A stretch of DNA of 64,000 nt from Neoceratodus forsteri. Lineage: Eukaryota; Chordata; Ceratodontiformes; Ceratodontidae. The stretch spans positions 56,314,001 to 56,378,000 of the forward strand of contig JADMNL010000028.1 of the NCBI GenBank assembly GCA_016271365.2, in the 5' to 3' direction. Each line of letters starts with the position of its first letter. Positions within the stretch are counted from its first letter, which is position 1. The notes beneath the pieces were generated by a model. The model was not told the origin of the DNA. It did no database searches and saw only the letters and a program-made list of their open reading frames with translations. This document shows positions 52,880-63,618 of the stretch, piece after piece. Made by a program: the position numbers and the translations under genes.

Positions 52880-52921
52880 CAGTAAGACTCCATTAGAAGA
52901 AACACAATCACTAAGGTGAGT
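52880..52921 (+). repeat. DIRS right-end remnant at the R copy 2 boundary
   Basis: AGTAAGACTCCATTAGAAG and CACTAAGGTGAGTCATT match the last 45 bp or so of family 1 DIRS elements. Sequence upstream of it is unrelated to DIRS. R copy 2 starts at its end, as R copy 1 starts at the end of DIRS-1. Confidence 0.75.
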
Positions 52922-53215
52922 CATTTTTATGTTTGCTTGCACGCATGTGCAAGAAACATAGTGCCATCATCCGAGTTTTCGGAGGTGTGTCACCCCCTCT
53001 TCCAATTCAGTCAGTGTGTTGGCAGGCATGGCCCCAGTCCTTCAATGCATGCTGGAGCTGTCTATGACAGTTCCAAAATGCAGTGGCATACAGTTGAAAG
53101 GGGGAGCTATGCTTCAGTGAGCAGTGATCAGATATTGCCTGGTCATGCACAGCTCCCCCTACACACACACACACGCATGCATACTGTGTGCTGCCTCCCC
53201 CACACACACTGTATA

Positions 53216-53540
53216 GCCGATGGGGGTGCCCAATCCCCCGTCTGCTGTGCTGCGCTCCCCCCCAAAGCCTTCCCCATGCCACTCTGGGTGCCCACCCCAG
53301 TGTGGAAACTCATGGTATAGCTGGTGGGGGTGCCCAATCCCCCGTCAGCTCCACTGTCCTCCCCCCAGAGTACAGGGTGCCATGCTGGGAGCCCACCCCA
53401 GCATGGAAATAGATGCTATGGCCGACGAGGGTGCCCAATCCCCTGTCAGCTCCATGCCCCCCAACCAGCCTTCCTTGTGCCACGCTGGAAGCCCACCCCA
53501 GCGTGGCAAACGTCCCACGTCGTCATTTGGAAAAAAAAAC
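53216..53540. repeat. Short-hairpin cluster of repeat R copy 2
   Basis: Three units of about 100 bp. Stem pairs are CCATGCTGG/CCAGCATGG in the second unit (from 53380) and CCACGCTGG/CCAGCGTGG in the third (from 53478), a matched change on both arms. The other hairpin type is GGGGGTGCCCAATCCCCC (53221-53238 and about 53325-53342). Confidence 0.78.
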
Positions 53541-53984
53541 AACTTGTAAAGAAGAAACAGTCCCATGCAGTCTCCCTGCCCCCCCACAACCCGCACCCAC
53601 CCACTGCGCATCCTGCCTCCCCACATCCCCCTCACCCCATACTCACCTCCAGAGTCCGGTGTGACGATCTTCGGTGGACCGGGAACACGTCTGCACTCTT
53701 CAAAGCCGACTGCGAACTGAGGAAATGCCGGTAAGCTGTATAATGGGATAGATAGGGTTTTTTCAACTTTGTTGCATATCTCAGGCATTTTTTTTTTTTA
53801 GATTTTGCTCCAAATTTTCAACATGGGGTTTTTGGGATCCCTTCTCATGAATGCTGTCACTGTCATGATGTTATTCGGGCCCGAAAGGTGATTTCGCACT
53901 CACTGCATGAAATCACCTTTCAGGACCGATTAATGAAATGACACTGCCAGTGTTCATAAGGTGGGCTCTCAAGAAGCTTATTTT

Positions 53985-54870
53985 GAAATTTTGGCAGAAA
54001 AATTCCAAAAAATGACTGTCTTACGAGCGTGCGTTGCGCAGTTCCTATGCATGCTTGTAAGTTTGCGAATTTAATATTTTCACTCCAGATTTTCAACATT
54101 GCCATTTTATTACACTTCCTTATGAACAGTACTGCTGCCATTTTTCATATATCACCCAAAATGTGTTTTCGCACATGTAGCGCACAATGGTGCTGTTGGT
54201 GTGCGAAAACAATGTTTGGGACAGATTACGAAAATTACAGACTCACTGTTCATGAGCAGAGGTCTTACAATGGCTATGTTGAAAATTTGGTGACAAAAGT
54301 CCATAAAATGACTGTGTTACGAGTGAGCATTGCGCAGTTTCCACGCACCCTCGTAAGTTCATGACTTTGTAATATTTTCAGTCCAGATTTTCACCAGTGG
54401 CATTTTTCCACACTTAATTATGAACAGTACAGCTGTCATTTTTCACAACATGGCTGAAATGTGTTTTCACACTTTCAATGCAGAGATGCGTGGTTGCTGT
54501 AGGAAGTCATTGTTCGGGACAGATAAAGAAAATCACAGTGATACTGTTCATGATTGGAGGCACCAAAATGCCTGAGTTGACAATCTGCTGTAAAAAAAAT
54601 CCCCAACCTAATTATATTACGGGTGTACGTTGCACAGTTTCTATGTACGCTCATGACTTCACCAGTTTTTTTAATATTTTTGCTGCAGATTTGCAACATT
54701 GCCATTTTTTACAGCTCCCCATGAACAGTACAGCTGTTATTTTTTACATCCTGTTCGGAAAGTTTTTGCACCTGCGGTGCTAAGGTCACTGTGCATAAGC
54801 AGCTCTCGGCTAACAAACTGATATTGCCACTATTCATGAAGTGGGGTCACAAAAAAACCATGTTGAAAAT
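53985..54870. repeat. Alternating A/B palindromes of repeat R copy 2
   Basis: Type A centres at about 54040, 54330 and 54625; type B centres at about 54190 and 54490. For the B palindrome around 54190, the arms (CATTTTTCATATATCACCC / GTGTTTTCGCAC and their complements) align over about 53 bp. Neighbouring palindromes share ATGAACAGT/ACTGTTCAT borders. Confidence 0.78.
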
Positions 54871-55074
54871 TTGGAGTGAAAATACCAATGAATGCCTGAG
54901 GTATTAGGGTTTCCAACCATAACGCCCAACCCTGTAGAGAATGACAGGCATCAGGTGTGTGACTTGGGATTCTTGCCTGTAATGCTCATGCCATTCCACA
55001 CCCTGCAGCCAGTGAGAGGCATCAAGGTATGCCTTGGACTCTTCGGCCCCAAAGTTCACCTCATTCTCCTATAT

Positions 55075-55276
55075 TTTATTTTAGTTGTTTAACCAGGTAT
55101 AGCACACTAAGCTGAAAGCTTTTTTACAGGAGTGACCTGGGAGCACAAGGAGGTTAAGTGACTTGCTCAGGGTCACACAGAATGCAAGTGGAAACTGTGG
55201 GATTCAAACCCAGGTCTGGTCTGCTGGATGTCACCAGATTTGCAGCTCAGCGCCTTAGACCACTGCGCTATACTGC
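55075..55276 (-). mobile_element. MIR-like CORE-SINE
   Basis: Read on the minus strand it starts GCAGTATAGCGCAGTGGTC (box A region), then CTGGGTTTGAATCCC (box B), then a MIR-type core TGTGTGACCCTGAGCAAGTC followed by ACTTAACCTCC, and a tail ending AACTAAAATAAA. It is flanked by CTCCTATAT at 55066-55074 and 55277-55285. R copy 1 has that 9-mer once and no SINE, so copy 1 is the empty site. Transcription would be by RNA polymerase III and movement would need a LINE. Confidence 0.92.
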
Positions 55277-55610
55277 CTCCTATATCACACCCATCTCACT
55301 GTATTTTCTAATGGAATGGGGTGCGCATAAGGGCCAAAGACCCCCAAGGAACACCATGACACTTGTCAGTGTCTGCAGGGTGGGGGGTGTGGTGAAATGG
55401 CATGGCCATTATGCCTGACGACCCAAAGTCACACCCCAATGCCTGTCACTCTTTGCAGGGTGGTGGTGGGGTTGGCTTCAGTTCAATACTTCACTGCCAT
55501 GCCTGTTACGCAGCTCTGTAACTTCTACACTACCACTGCCAATGCCAGCAAGCAAACATTCGGCATTGACAAATGCTTGTTTCTATTTCAGTCCCTGTTG
55601 TATCCCTTCC

Positions 55611-56150
55611 CTCAGATTGCACCTGTAAATGAGCCCTGGCTCAGTGTGTCTATCCCAATCACCATATTTAAATAAATAAATAACTATAGAGAATAATGTT
55701 TGGGCAGAAGTATGCACAGAGATTTGTTTTAAACACACGAACTGTGGGATACAGTATAAACCATGAGAGCGAAGTGTGAGGGCGTTTATAACAAAAGTGC
55801 TGCTGCAGCTATTTTACTTCTTGTAATTATTGGTCCATCTCATGAGAGGCTGACCCTGCACAGATCAGCCATGCACTTCAGAGAAGGCTTTCCATAATAC
55901 AGGAGTATGCCATCACAGCTGCATATAATGTCGCATTAGCACATTGGTACTGGGTTGCAATCTGTTCAACCAGTGCTAATAAGTTTGCTGACAGTAGTAA
56001 AGATAAAGTGTATGTATTGTATGATGAACAAATACTGTAAGTGTTACCATTTGATTGATTTTTGTATAAACAGACTTGCTGGTTTAATCCATTACAATAA
56101 ATCTAGTAAATTAATCTAAAATTCAAATAAGTGAGTTGTATAACTGGTAT
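55611..56150. other. Spacer between R copies 2 and 3; no gene seen
   Basis: Begins with a segment ending in an (AAAT)n tail (55665-55682), which looks like the 3' end of some retroposed element. The rest is AT-rich. ATTAGCAC at 55935 and GTGCTAAT at 55973 form a small inverted repeat. I do not recognise anything else. Confidence 0.4.
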
Positions 56151-57478
56151 CTGCATGTTGTGCTGCTTATTACGTTCGCTTATGCGCATGCGCAGGGAAC
56201 GTTTTGGGAGAGTAGCACACTTTGGAGGTGTGCCTCTCCCATTCAATCCAGTACTCTGTTGAGCAGGCATGGCGGTCCTGCACCAATGGGTGCGGGAGCT
56301 CTGTATGACAGCGGCGGTCTTCTGCTTCAAAGAAATCCACTGCTGCCATACCGAGCACCACGTCACACCACACCCCTTGTGTCACGTGCTCCCCCCCGTC
56401 GTCCTAACCCCCAAAGCTTTGGTGCCGCGCTAGGGCCACTCCCAGCGTGGCAAGCGTGTTGCGGCGGGGTGCCCAATCCCCGTCGGCTCCACGGCCCCAA
56501 GCCATCCTTCTGCCATGCTGAGAGCCCACCCCAGTGTGGCAAACCTCCCGTTCTTTTGCCGACGGGGTGCCCAGTCCCCGTTGGCTCCTCTGCCCCGTGT
56601 AGTTGCCGACAGGGGTGCCCAATCCTGTGGCTCCTCAGCCCCCAGCCATCTTCTGCCATGCTGGAGGCCCACCCCAGTGTGGCAACCATCCCACGTAGTC
56701 CGTTTTTGTTAAAAACTGAAAAGAAAAAGCGTCCCACGTAGTCTCCCGCTCCCCTCCCGCAGCCCGCACCCACCCAGCACGCCAGCCTCCCCACCCCCAC
56801 CCCATACTTTACTCCGGAGCTCAGTGCGGCGATCTTGATGGACGGGAACACGTCTGCACTCTTCAAAGCGACCGCGAACTGAGGAAATGCCGGTAAGCTG
56901 TATAATGGGCTAGACAGGGGTGTTTTCAACTATTGTGCATATCTCAGGCATTTTGGAATTTTTACCAATTTTCAACATGGGGTTTTGGGACCCCTGCTCA
57001 TGAATGATTCACTGTCATGGCGTTATTCCAGCCCGAAGGTGATTTCGCAGAGCACTGCTCGGTCACTGCGGCGAAATCACGCCGGTCTAATAACTCGCAT
57101 GGCAGTGACATCATTCATGAAGGGATCTCAAAACCATGATAATTAGCATCAAAAATGACTGTTCTGGCGTGCATTGCGCGGTTCCTACGCAGGCTCGTAA
57201 GTTCGCAAATTTTCAATATTTTCACTCCAGATTTTCAACATTGCCATTTTACAACACCTCCTTATGAGCAGTACAGCTGTCATTTTCCACATCCTGCCTA
57301 AAACATGTTTCTGACCATGTAGCGCACAATGGCGCAGTCGGTGTGCGAACTCAGTGTATGGGACACATTAAGAAAATCACTGTGTCACTGTTTACAAGCA
57401 GAGATCTTAAAATGGCTATGTTGAAAATTTGGTGAAAAATTCCTACAAATAACTGTTTTACGAGCGTGCGTTGTGCAG
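56150..57478. repeat. Repeat R, copy 3, left part (interrupted by DIRS-6)
   Basis: Starts with a TGCGCATGCGCA hairpin (56183-56194), then a GC-rich short-hairpin cluster (56400-56700, including GCCGACGGGG-loop-CCCCGTTGGC at 56558-56585), the AATGCCGGTAAGCTGTATAAT landmark (56887-56907), palindrome P1 (56970-57140, the best preserved), one type A centre (about 57175), type B (about 57330), then the left half of a type A palindrome cut at 57478. It lacks the middle and terminal parts of copies 1 and 2 within this window. Confidence 0.8.
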
Positions 57479-57672
57479 ATCTTACTTCGAGAGGGCTCTT
57501 GCGGTAGGTAATTACATATAGGACTGACGCTTGACGGCGGCAGGACCCCACGGAAAAATCTCTAGCTACCAGTCCCTGGCGTGGGACCGCCCCCTCATCA
57601 GGTGACTGGCGTCACACAACGTCGGTATAAAGGGGCAGTCCCAGACGCCTGCCTTCCAGTTCTTTCCCGCTG
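57479..57672 (+). repeat. DIRS-6 left inverted terminal repeat
   Basis: Starts ATCTTACTTCGAGAGGGC and ends near CCAGTTCTTTCCCGC; complement of 63619-63800. It includes a TATA-like box. Confidence 0.92.
57626..57633 (+). promoter_or_regulatory. Possible TATA box in the DIRS-6 left terminal repeat
   Basis: TATAAAGG in a GC-rich setting, about 150 bp before the gag ATG at 57783. The spacing fits a start site near 57655-57660. Its inverted copy lies in the right repeat near 63656. Inference from sequence only. Confidence 0.5.
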
Positions 57673-57782
57673 TTAGCTACGAGTAGCACCTCGCAGTTAA
57701 GTTCGTTGCAGTTCTGCGCTTTTCGTCGGTTTTTCCGAAAAAGCTATAGTTCTTCTGTTCTATCGTCAGGTGAGCGTCGTTT

Positions 57783-60561
57783 ATGTCGTCCCCTCTAAAA
57801 ACAAGTGCGATTCATGCTGCCCAACTGCTACACAAGGGCGGTCACTCCCTCTGCCTCTTCTGCCTAGGCCCCGACCACGCGGTCGATAAGTGTCCGTACT
57901 GCCTCCGGTTCAACGCGGCAACCCGCAAGCGACTCCAGCAGTCCCTTGAAGCCCATCTCCTGAAGAAAAAGATGTCTGCGATGGAGAAAGAGCTGAGAAA
58001 GCTACAGCAGGCGTCGACTTCTCCAGAAGGGCATAAAAAGAAGGACAAGGATAGGCACCGGGAGAAGGCCTCCTCTTCGCGACTCCGGCCGGGGTCGCGG
58101 GTAAGGTAACTTCCCTTCCGGGGGATCCTCTGACAGCTGCCTCCAAGGGTTTGGAGGTGGCGTCGGCCCACCCTTCAGGCTCGAGTTCAGGCCTGTCGGG
58201 CATCTCCGGGCCAAAGGAGACTCCAGCCCCCAGTTCTGCCTTCCCTCCTTAGCCTACTGGTGCGGGCACCTCCCTTAAGTCGGGCGTCGGCTCCTCCGAC
58301 GTCCACCGGGAGAAGGCCCCAAAGTCGCCTGACCCTTCGGGGCGGCGCTGGGCTGTCTTTCCCTCTGACCGGGCCTCCATTCCACCTCGGCCCGCCTCGG
58401 ACGCGAGATCCCCGAAGTCAGACGCCGGCTCCTCCGATGTCTGCTGGGTTTTGACCCATAAGTCACACGTCAGCTCCTCTGACGTGCGCCGGGTCTCTGA
58501 GCCTACGTTGGAACCACCCTCTTCCGTCGTGCCAGGCTCTCCGCAGCTTTTGCTGCCATCAGGGGAGCCCCAGTCCCCCTCGCCTGACTCGGGGGATTTC
58601 TCACCTCCTTCCCCAGTTGAGGCCAGGGATCTGGGCTTCCGTCAGATCCCTCGTTGAGAACCGGATCTGATGCGGTTCCCCATGGCCCGGCCCGGCCCCT
58701 CCGACACTGGCCCGCTGTCGTCGGTCCCACACGGCCTCTCCGGCGTCAGCAGGGCTTTCCCTCCGCTGGGCCCTGCACGCGAAGGCCTGCCGGCGATCTG
58801 CCCCTGGAGTGCCCGGCTGGGCCGTCTGCTCCAGCAGCTCCTCCAGCGCCTTGGTACCCGCTGTCATACTCGACGCCGGTGTTTCCGGGCTCGCAGTACC
58901 CCACGTCATCATACCCGGCGCCGAATCCTCTGGCTCAGCAGTACCCGACACTTCACTACCCGTCTCCGACCTATCCGCAGATGGGTTTTGGGTACTCTCC
59001 ATACGGATACACTCCATTTCATTATCTCCCTCCTCCTTCTCCACCGCCCCCTAGGCCGCTGGTGGATTTGCAGGAGACTCTTGCCTCCTGGTGGGCTGAG
59101 GCCGAGGCTCCGCTCACCAGAGAGGTCGAGAGCCGTCTTACGAAGATGGTGCCTCCCCCGATTCCCGTACGCCCTAGACGGCGCTCTCCCTCCCCTCCTC
59201 CAGTTCCCCGGGGTCTCCCCTCGGGTTCCAGAGAGGGGCAGGACACGCGTTCTGGGACTCTTCCCATGGAACATGTTCCTCCCCCTAGACAGGAGAGGGA
59301 GTCTTTTTCTGCCTCAGATTCTTCCTCTGTGGCCCTCTTGGACTCCTCGGAAACCTCCGCAGGAGTTTCCGATAAAGACGACGAGCTACGTTCTCCGTCC
59401 AAACCCCGGCCGAGGACTCCTCCGAGGTCTCCTCCGGAGGATCCTTCTTTCACGGAGTTACTCAAGAAAATCCAGGAGGTCCATCAGTGGCAATCCTTAG
59501 ACTCAGATCCTCAGTGAGTGAAACTCGCTGAACATCTGGATTTGCCCCTAACGGTCCCCACCTTAGTGCCACCCTGGATTGAGCCTCACGCCTACCTTGT
59601 TTCTACTATTTGGAAACAACCATCGGCTTTAGCCCCACTTCCTAGGAAGTTGAACAGGCTATACCAGGCTCCGGAGGGTGTAGATTTTTTAGATTCTCAC
59701 CCCCGTGCCAACTCGGTCGTGATCAGCGCCGCTCACGGCCAGTCCGCGCATCCTAAACACTTGAGCTCGTCTCCCCCAGATAAGGAATCTCACCTTCTGG
59801 ATCAGTTTGGAAAGAAGATCTACGCTTCTTCCACACTGGGTATAAGGGCCCTGAACTATGTAGTTCACATGGGGGATTACCAGAAGGCCGTCCTTACCCA
59901 GGCGGAATCTAAGGTCAACTCCTTGCCGGACTCCCAACTCAAGCAGGAGTTGGCTGATCTGATCCGTTCTGCTCATTCGACCAGCCGTCACATGCTAAGG
60001 ACGACATACAATGCAGTGGACACCGCTGGGCAAAGCTCTGCGTTCACCGTTGGTCTTCAGCGCCACGCATGGCTTTGTGTGTCAGGTTTGGTCCCGGAGG
60101 TACAATCTGCCATTCAAGAGGCACCTTTCAGGGGTTCCGTGCTTTTCAGGGGTGATTTCAAGGACATCATCACTGACTTGCAGGAGAAGGGAACGGCCCT
60201 TAAATCTGTGGATTCACTGTACTGTCCCCATCCTCCATGGCGCCGTCCCTTTTGCAGGCCTTGGCCTGGCCTCAGCCCGAAACCTCTCAGGGGAGGCCGG
60301 ACCACTAAGCGTCAGGCCCCACAGCTGCCAGGCCCCACGCCCAAAAAGCAACGGGTGCCCCAGCTGCGGCGCTGCCTCACACCACCTGACTCCTTTCCTC
60401 TCCCACCACCTCCAGATGCACCGGAGGAACCGGTAGGAGGGAGTTTCTCCCTCCACCTCCCGGAGTGGGAGAGGATAACTTCGGATTCATGGGTGCTTCA
60501 AATCATCGCAGAGGGTCACTCTATAGAGTGTCTGCAGAAACCTCCACGTGACCCCCTCTGA
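57783..60561 (+). pseudogene. gag: DIRS-6 gag (one frameshift region, one in-frame stop)
   Basis: The first 108 codons (57783-58109) start MSSPLKTSAIHAAQLLHKGG and hold CLFCLGPDHAVDKCPYC: a perfect C-x2-C-x4-H-x4-C knuckle plus a further C. Then come lysine-rich helices (LLKKKMSAMEKELRKLQQ). After frame changes between 58110 and 58653, a proline/tyrosine-rich middle (YPTLHYPSPTYPQMGFGYSP) leads to PPEDPSFTELLKKIQEV, a TGA at 59515-59517, and a capsid-like block with HPRANSVVISAAHGQSAHP, SSPPDKESHLLDQFGKKIYA and LGIRALNYVVHMGDYQK. It ends with PEWERITSDSWVLQIIAEGH, overlapping RT by 14 nt. The PPDK box is shared with family 1 gag. Confidence 0.8.
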
Positions 60562-62302
60562 ATTCCGTTTATTCAAGGGACCATCTTCCTCTGGTCAGGG
60601 AAAAATATCGGCTCTTCTTGCCAAACGGGCTATAGAGCCCATTCCTCCTCACCTCTACGGAACGGGGTACTATTCCCACTTCTTCCTGGTACCAAAGAAG
60701 ACGCGAGATCTCAGACTGATCCTCGATCTCAGCTCCCTGAACCTGTTTGTGGAATACAAAAGGTTCAGGATGCTCTCCCTTCAATCTCTTCTACCCCTGC
60801 TTCGGCCGGGCCAATGGCTTTGTGCACTGGATATGCAGGATGCATACCTGCACATCCCCATTCGCCCCTCACACCGAAAGTACCTCAGATTTGCGTTCCA
60901 GGGGGTCCATTACCAATTCCGGGCACTTCCGTTTGGCCTTTCCTCGGCCCCACGAGTCTTTACCAAATGCCTGGTGGTGGTAGCAGCCCACCTGTGTTCT
61001 TTGGGAGCTCAGGTTTTTCCCTACCTGGACGATTGGCTCCTGGAGAGTCTGTCCAGGGAGGAACTCCTGCACATCCTCTCCCTCACCTGGCAGGTTTTTA
61101 CCAACCTGGGTATTACCATCAACCTCTCCAAGTCTCTTTTGGAGCCTTCTCAGAGGCTCCAGTTCATCGGGGCGATTCTCGACACAACTTTTTGCAAAGC
61201 TTTTCTGCCTCCGGACCGGGGGGTTTCCCTCCAGTCACAGATTTCCCTCCTTCTGAACTCCAGGAGGGTTCCGGCGAGGTCAGTGCTTCGTCTACTGGGG
61301 CTCATGGCGGCAGCCATCCCGACGGTCCCCATAGCCCGCCTCCACATGAGGATTTCTCAGTGGACGCTTCGATCTCAGTGGGACCAGAGAGCAGACGACT
61401 TAGATCTTCCGATTCTGATCTCCTCACCGATGGTCAGAGACTTCAGGTGGTGGATGGTATGAGAGAACCTCTTCCGGGGGTTCCCCTTCTTTCATCCTTC
61501 CCCCGATCAGACCTTAACCACGGACGCTTCCGGTGAAGGTTGGGGGGCCCATTTAGGTCCTCACCGAACTCAAGGACTTTGGCGGAAGCTGGAGATAGTT
61601 CTCCACATCAATGTTCTCGAGCTCCGAGTGGTGCTTTATGCACTCCGGGCCCTTCACCAATACATCCTTCCCGGTCACCTAGCCGTCCAAACGGACGACA
61701 TGAGTGTGGTGTGGTACATCAACAAGCAGGGAGGAACTCGCTCCTTCCCACTGTGCAGGGAAGCGATGAGGGTCTGGGAGTGGGCCACCCTCCACAACCT
61801 TCACCTCACGGCGATCCATGTTCCAGGAGTAGACAGTGTCCTAGCAGACAGACTAAGTCACTCGTCAGCTCTTCCACATGAGTGGGAATTAGACGGAATA
61901 GTCCTAAACAGCATTTTTCAGGCTTGGGGGACTCCTCAAATAGACCGGTTTGCCTCCTCCCAAAATGCAAAACTTCCAATCTTTTGCTCGCTTGCTCTAG
62001 AGCGAGGAGCTTTCTGGAGAGACGCTCTGTCTCTAAGCTGGAAGGACAGATTCGTCTATGCTTTTCTCCCAATTCCACTAGTCCCACGTGTGTTACAGAA
62101 ACTATCTCTAGAAGGAGCAAAAATGATTCTAATTGCTCCTTTCTGGCCTAGGCAAATTTGGTTCTCTCTTCTTCAACAATATTCAGAGGTTCCTCCTCTT
62201 CCTCTTCCCTTATCTCCGGGATTGCTGACTCAGGATCAGGGGACCCTGGTCCATCTGAGACTCGAGTCCCTTCAACTTCATGCATGGCTCCTGCGGACCT
62301 AG
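60548..62302 (+). pseudogene. DIRS-6 reverse transcriptase/RNase H, one in-frame stop
   Basis: A single frame of 584 sense codons, broken once by TGA at 61460-61462, after FRWWMV. RT: RLILDLSSLNLFVEYKR, CALDMQDAYLHIPI with D95, FRALPFGLSSAPRVF and YLDD at residues 159-162. RNase H: LTTDASGEGWGAHLG, VLELRVVLYAL, QTDDMSVVWYINKQGG and VLADRLSHSS. The DIRS tail has WGTPQIDRFASSQNAKLP and KMILIAPFWPRQIW. The first ATG-like codon is GTG at 60548, so translation may depend on gag or on a frame shift. Apart from the stop, which fits a CGA to TGA change, all catalytic residues are present. It overlaps the recombinase frame. Confidence 0.9.
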
Positions 62303-63333
62303 CCCAGTCTCGCTTTGGAGTATCCCCTAAGGTAGCCGAGATTTTGGTAGAGGCCAGAAAGCCCTCCACTAGGTCCACTTACGCCATGAAATGGAAGAGA
62401 TTTTCCATCTGGGCCACGTCCAGGAACGAGGAACCCTTTTCCTGCCCCGTAACCACCTTGCTGGATTACATGCATCATCTCTTCGACCTAGGTCTCAGTC
62501 ACTCCTCTCTGAAGGTCCACATGGCAGCTATCTCAGCCTACCATGTACCTTTCGCTGCTAAGGCCTTTGCCCAGCTAGAGGTATCTAAAACCTTCCTTAG
62601 AGGGGTCCTTCACCTGAAACCTCCGATCTGGACCCCAGCTCCACCTTGAGACTTAAATTTTGTCCTCGAGAAACTTACTCTCCCCCACTTCGAGCCTGCG
62701 GCTTCTGCGGACTTGAGGTTTTTGTTGTGGAAGACACTCTTTTTAGTGGCCATTACCTCAGCTCTCAGAATTTCTGAGCTTCAAGCCCTGATGTGTAAAA
62801 TCCCTTACTTGATCTTCCACAAAGAACAAGTAGCTCTCCGCACAAACCCTAAGTTTCTCCCGAAGGTGGTAGATGCATCTACTTTGAATCAGTCTATAGA
62901 ATTACTTGCCTTTTTCACGCAATACTCCAATCATGGAGAATACTTGCTTCACACCATGGATGTTCACAGGATTCTGAGATATTGTACCAATAGAACAAAA
63001 GATCTCAGAAAGACTGATCAGCTGTTTGTCTCTTTTGCTCACAAAAGAGAAGGCAATGCTGTTTCCAAGCAATGCCTGTCTAAATGGTTGGCTCATTGCA
63101 TTACCTTCTGTTATGACAAGTACAACAAGACCCTACCGGGTCAGGTCAGAGGTCACTCCACTCGTGGAGTCGCTGCCTCTGCGGCTTGTTTCAAGAATGT
63201 GTCTGCGGCAGACATTTGTGCTGCCGCCCCTTGGACTTCCGTCCATACCTTCACTAAACATTACAGTTTGGACATTGCCTCTCATCGTAGAGCAGGCTTC
63301 GGGTTAGCGGTCTTGCAAGGCCTCCTTTCTTGA
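62158..63333 (+). pseudogene. DIRS-6 tyrosine recombinase, one in-frame stop, catalytic residues intact
   Basis: One frame from 62158 to 63333, interrupted only by TGA at 62647-62649 (PAPP-stop-DLN; family 1 has Trp here). Core-binding: FGVSPKVAEILVEARKPSTR, MKWKRFSIWATSRNEEPFS. Catalytic: AITSALRISELQAL with the arginine codon at 62767-62769, RGHSTRGVAAS with H (63154) and R (63163), and FTKHYSLDI with the nucleophile tyrosine codon at 63262-63264. The same frame is open upstream inside RT/RNase H from 60814 except for three stops (61534, 61879, 62149). This enzyme should integrate the circular intermediate. Confidence 0.9.
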
Positions 63334-63418
63334 GGGTTGCAAGCTTTCCTACTACTTATCTGGGTAGTCCCTCCTCCCGGTGCCTTTCTTATTTGTTCCA
63401 GACTGCTTGGGATTCTGT

Positions 63419-63528
63419 CCTATATGTAATTACCTACTGCAAGAGCCCTCTCGAAAGTAAGATAGTACAGTTACGCAAGAACTTACTGTAACAGTAGATC
63501 TTCGAGAGAGGCTCTTGCAGTAGGTAAT
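63419..63528 (+). repeat. DIRS-6 internal complementary region (ICR)
   Basis: First half complements the left end (TATATGTAATTACCTACTGC through CTCTCGAAAGTAAGAT). Second half complements the right end (AGTACAGTTACGCAAGAAC through CTTGCAGTAGGTAAT). The junction falls between AGTAAGAT and AGTACAG. Confidence 0.95.
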
Positions 63529-63618
63529 CTTCCCCGCCCGCCATCCCCCTAGGCTTATTCAGCTCCTTTTCCATTGAGGAAATATCTGCTTCTCTCTCAT
63601 CTTGCCTTTTTGGCCTTT

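Larger units (their letters stand above)
52922..55610. repeat. Repeat R, copy 2
   Basis: Same order as copy 1: the CTTGCACGCATGTGCAAG hairpin (52936-52953), short CA run, short-hairpin cluster (53216-53540), GATCTTCGGTGGACCGGGAAC block, palindrome P1 (53820-53975), alternating A/B palindromes (53985-54870) and the terminal palindrome (54890-55560), here enlarged by a SINE. No protein is encoded. Confidence 0.8.

Noticed and set aside
55240..55276. A possible tRNA gene on the minus strand (box A and box B).
   Set aside because: The boxes belong to the head of a MIR-like SINE with core, tail and target duplication; no full cloverleaf is needed to explain them.
58601..59465. Long minus-strand frames opposite DIRS-6 gag.
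   Set aside because: They are shadows of a GC-rich coding strand, with no recognisable domain and no match in family 1.
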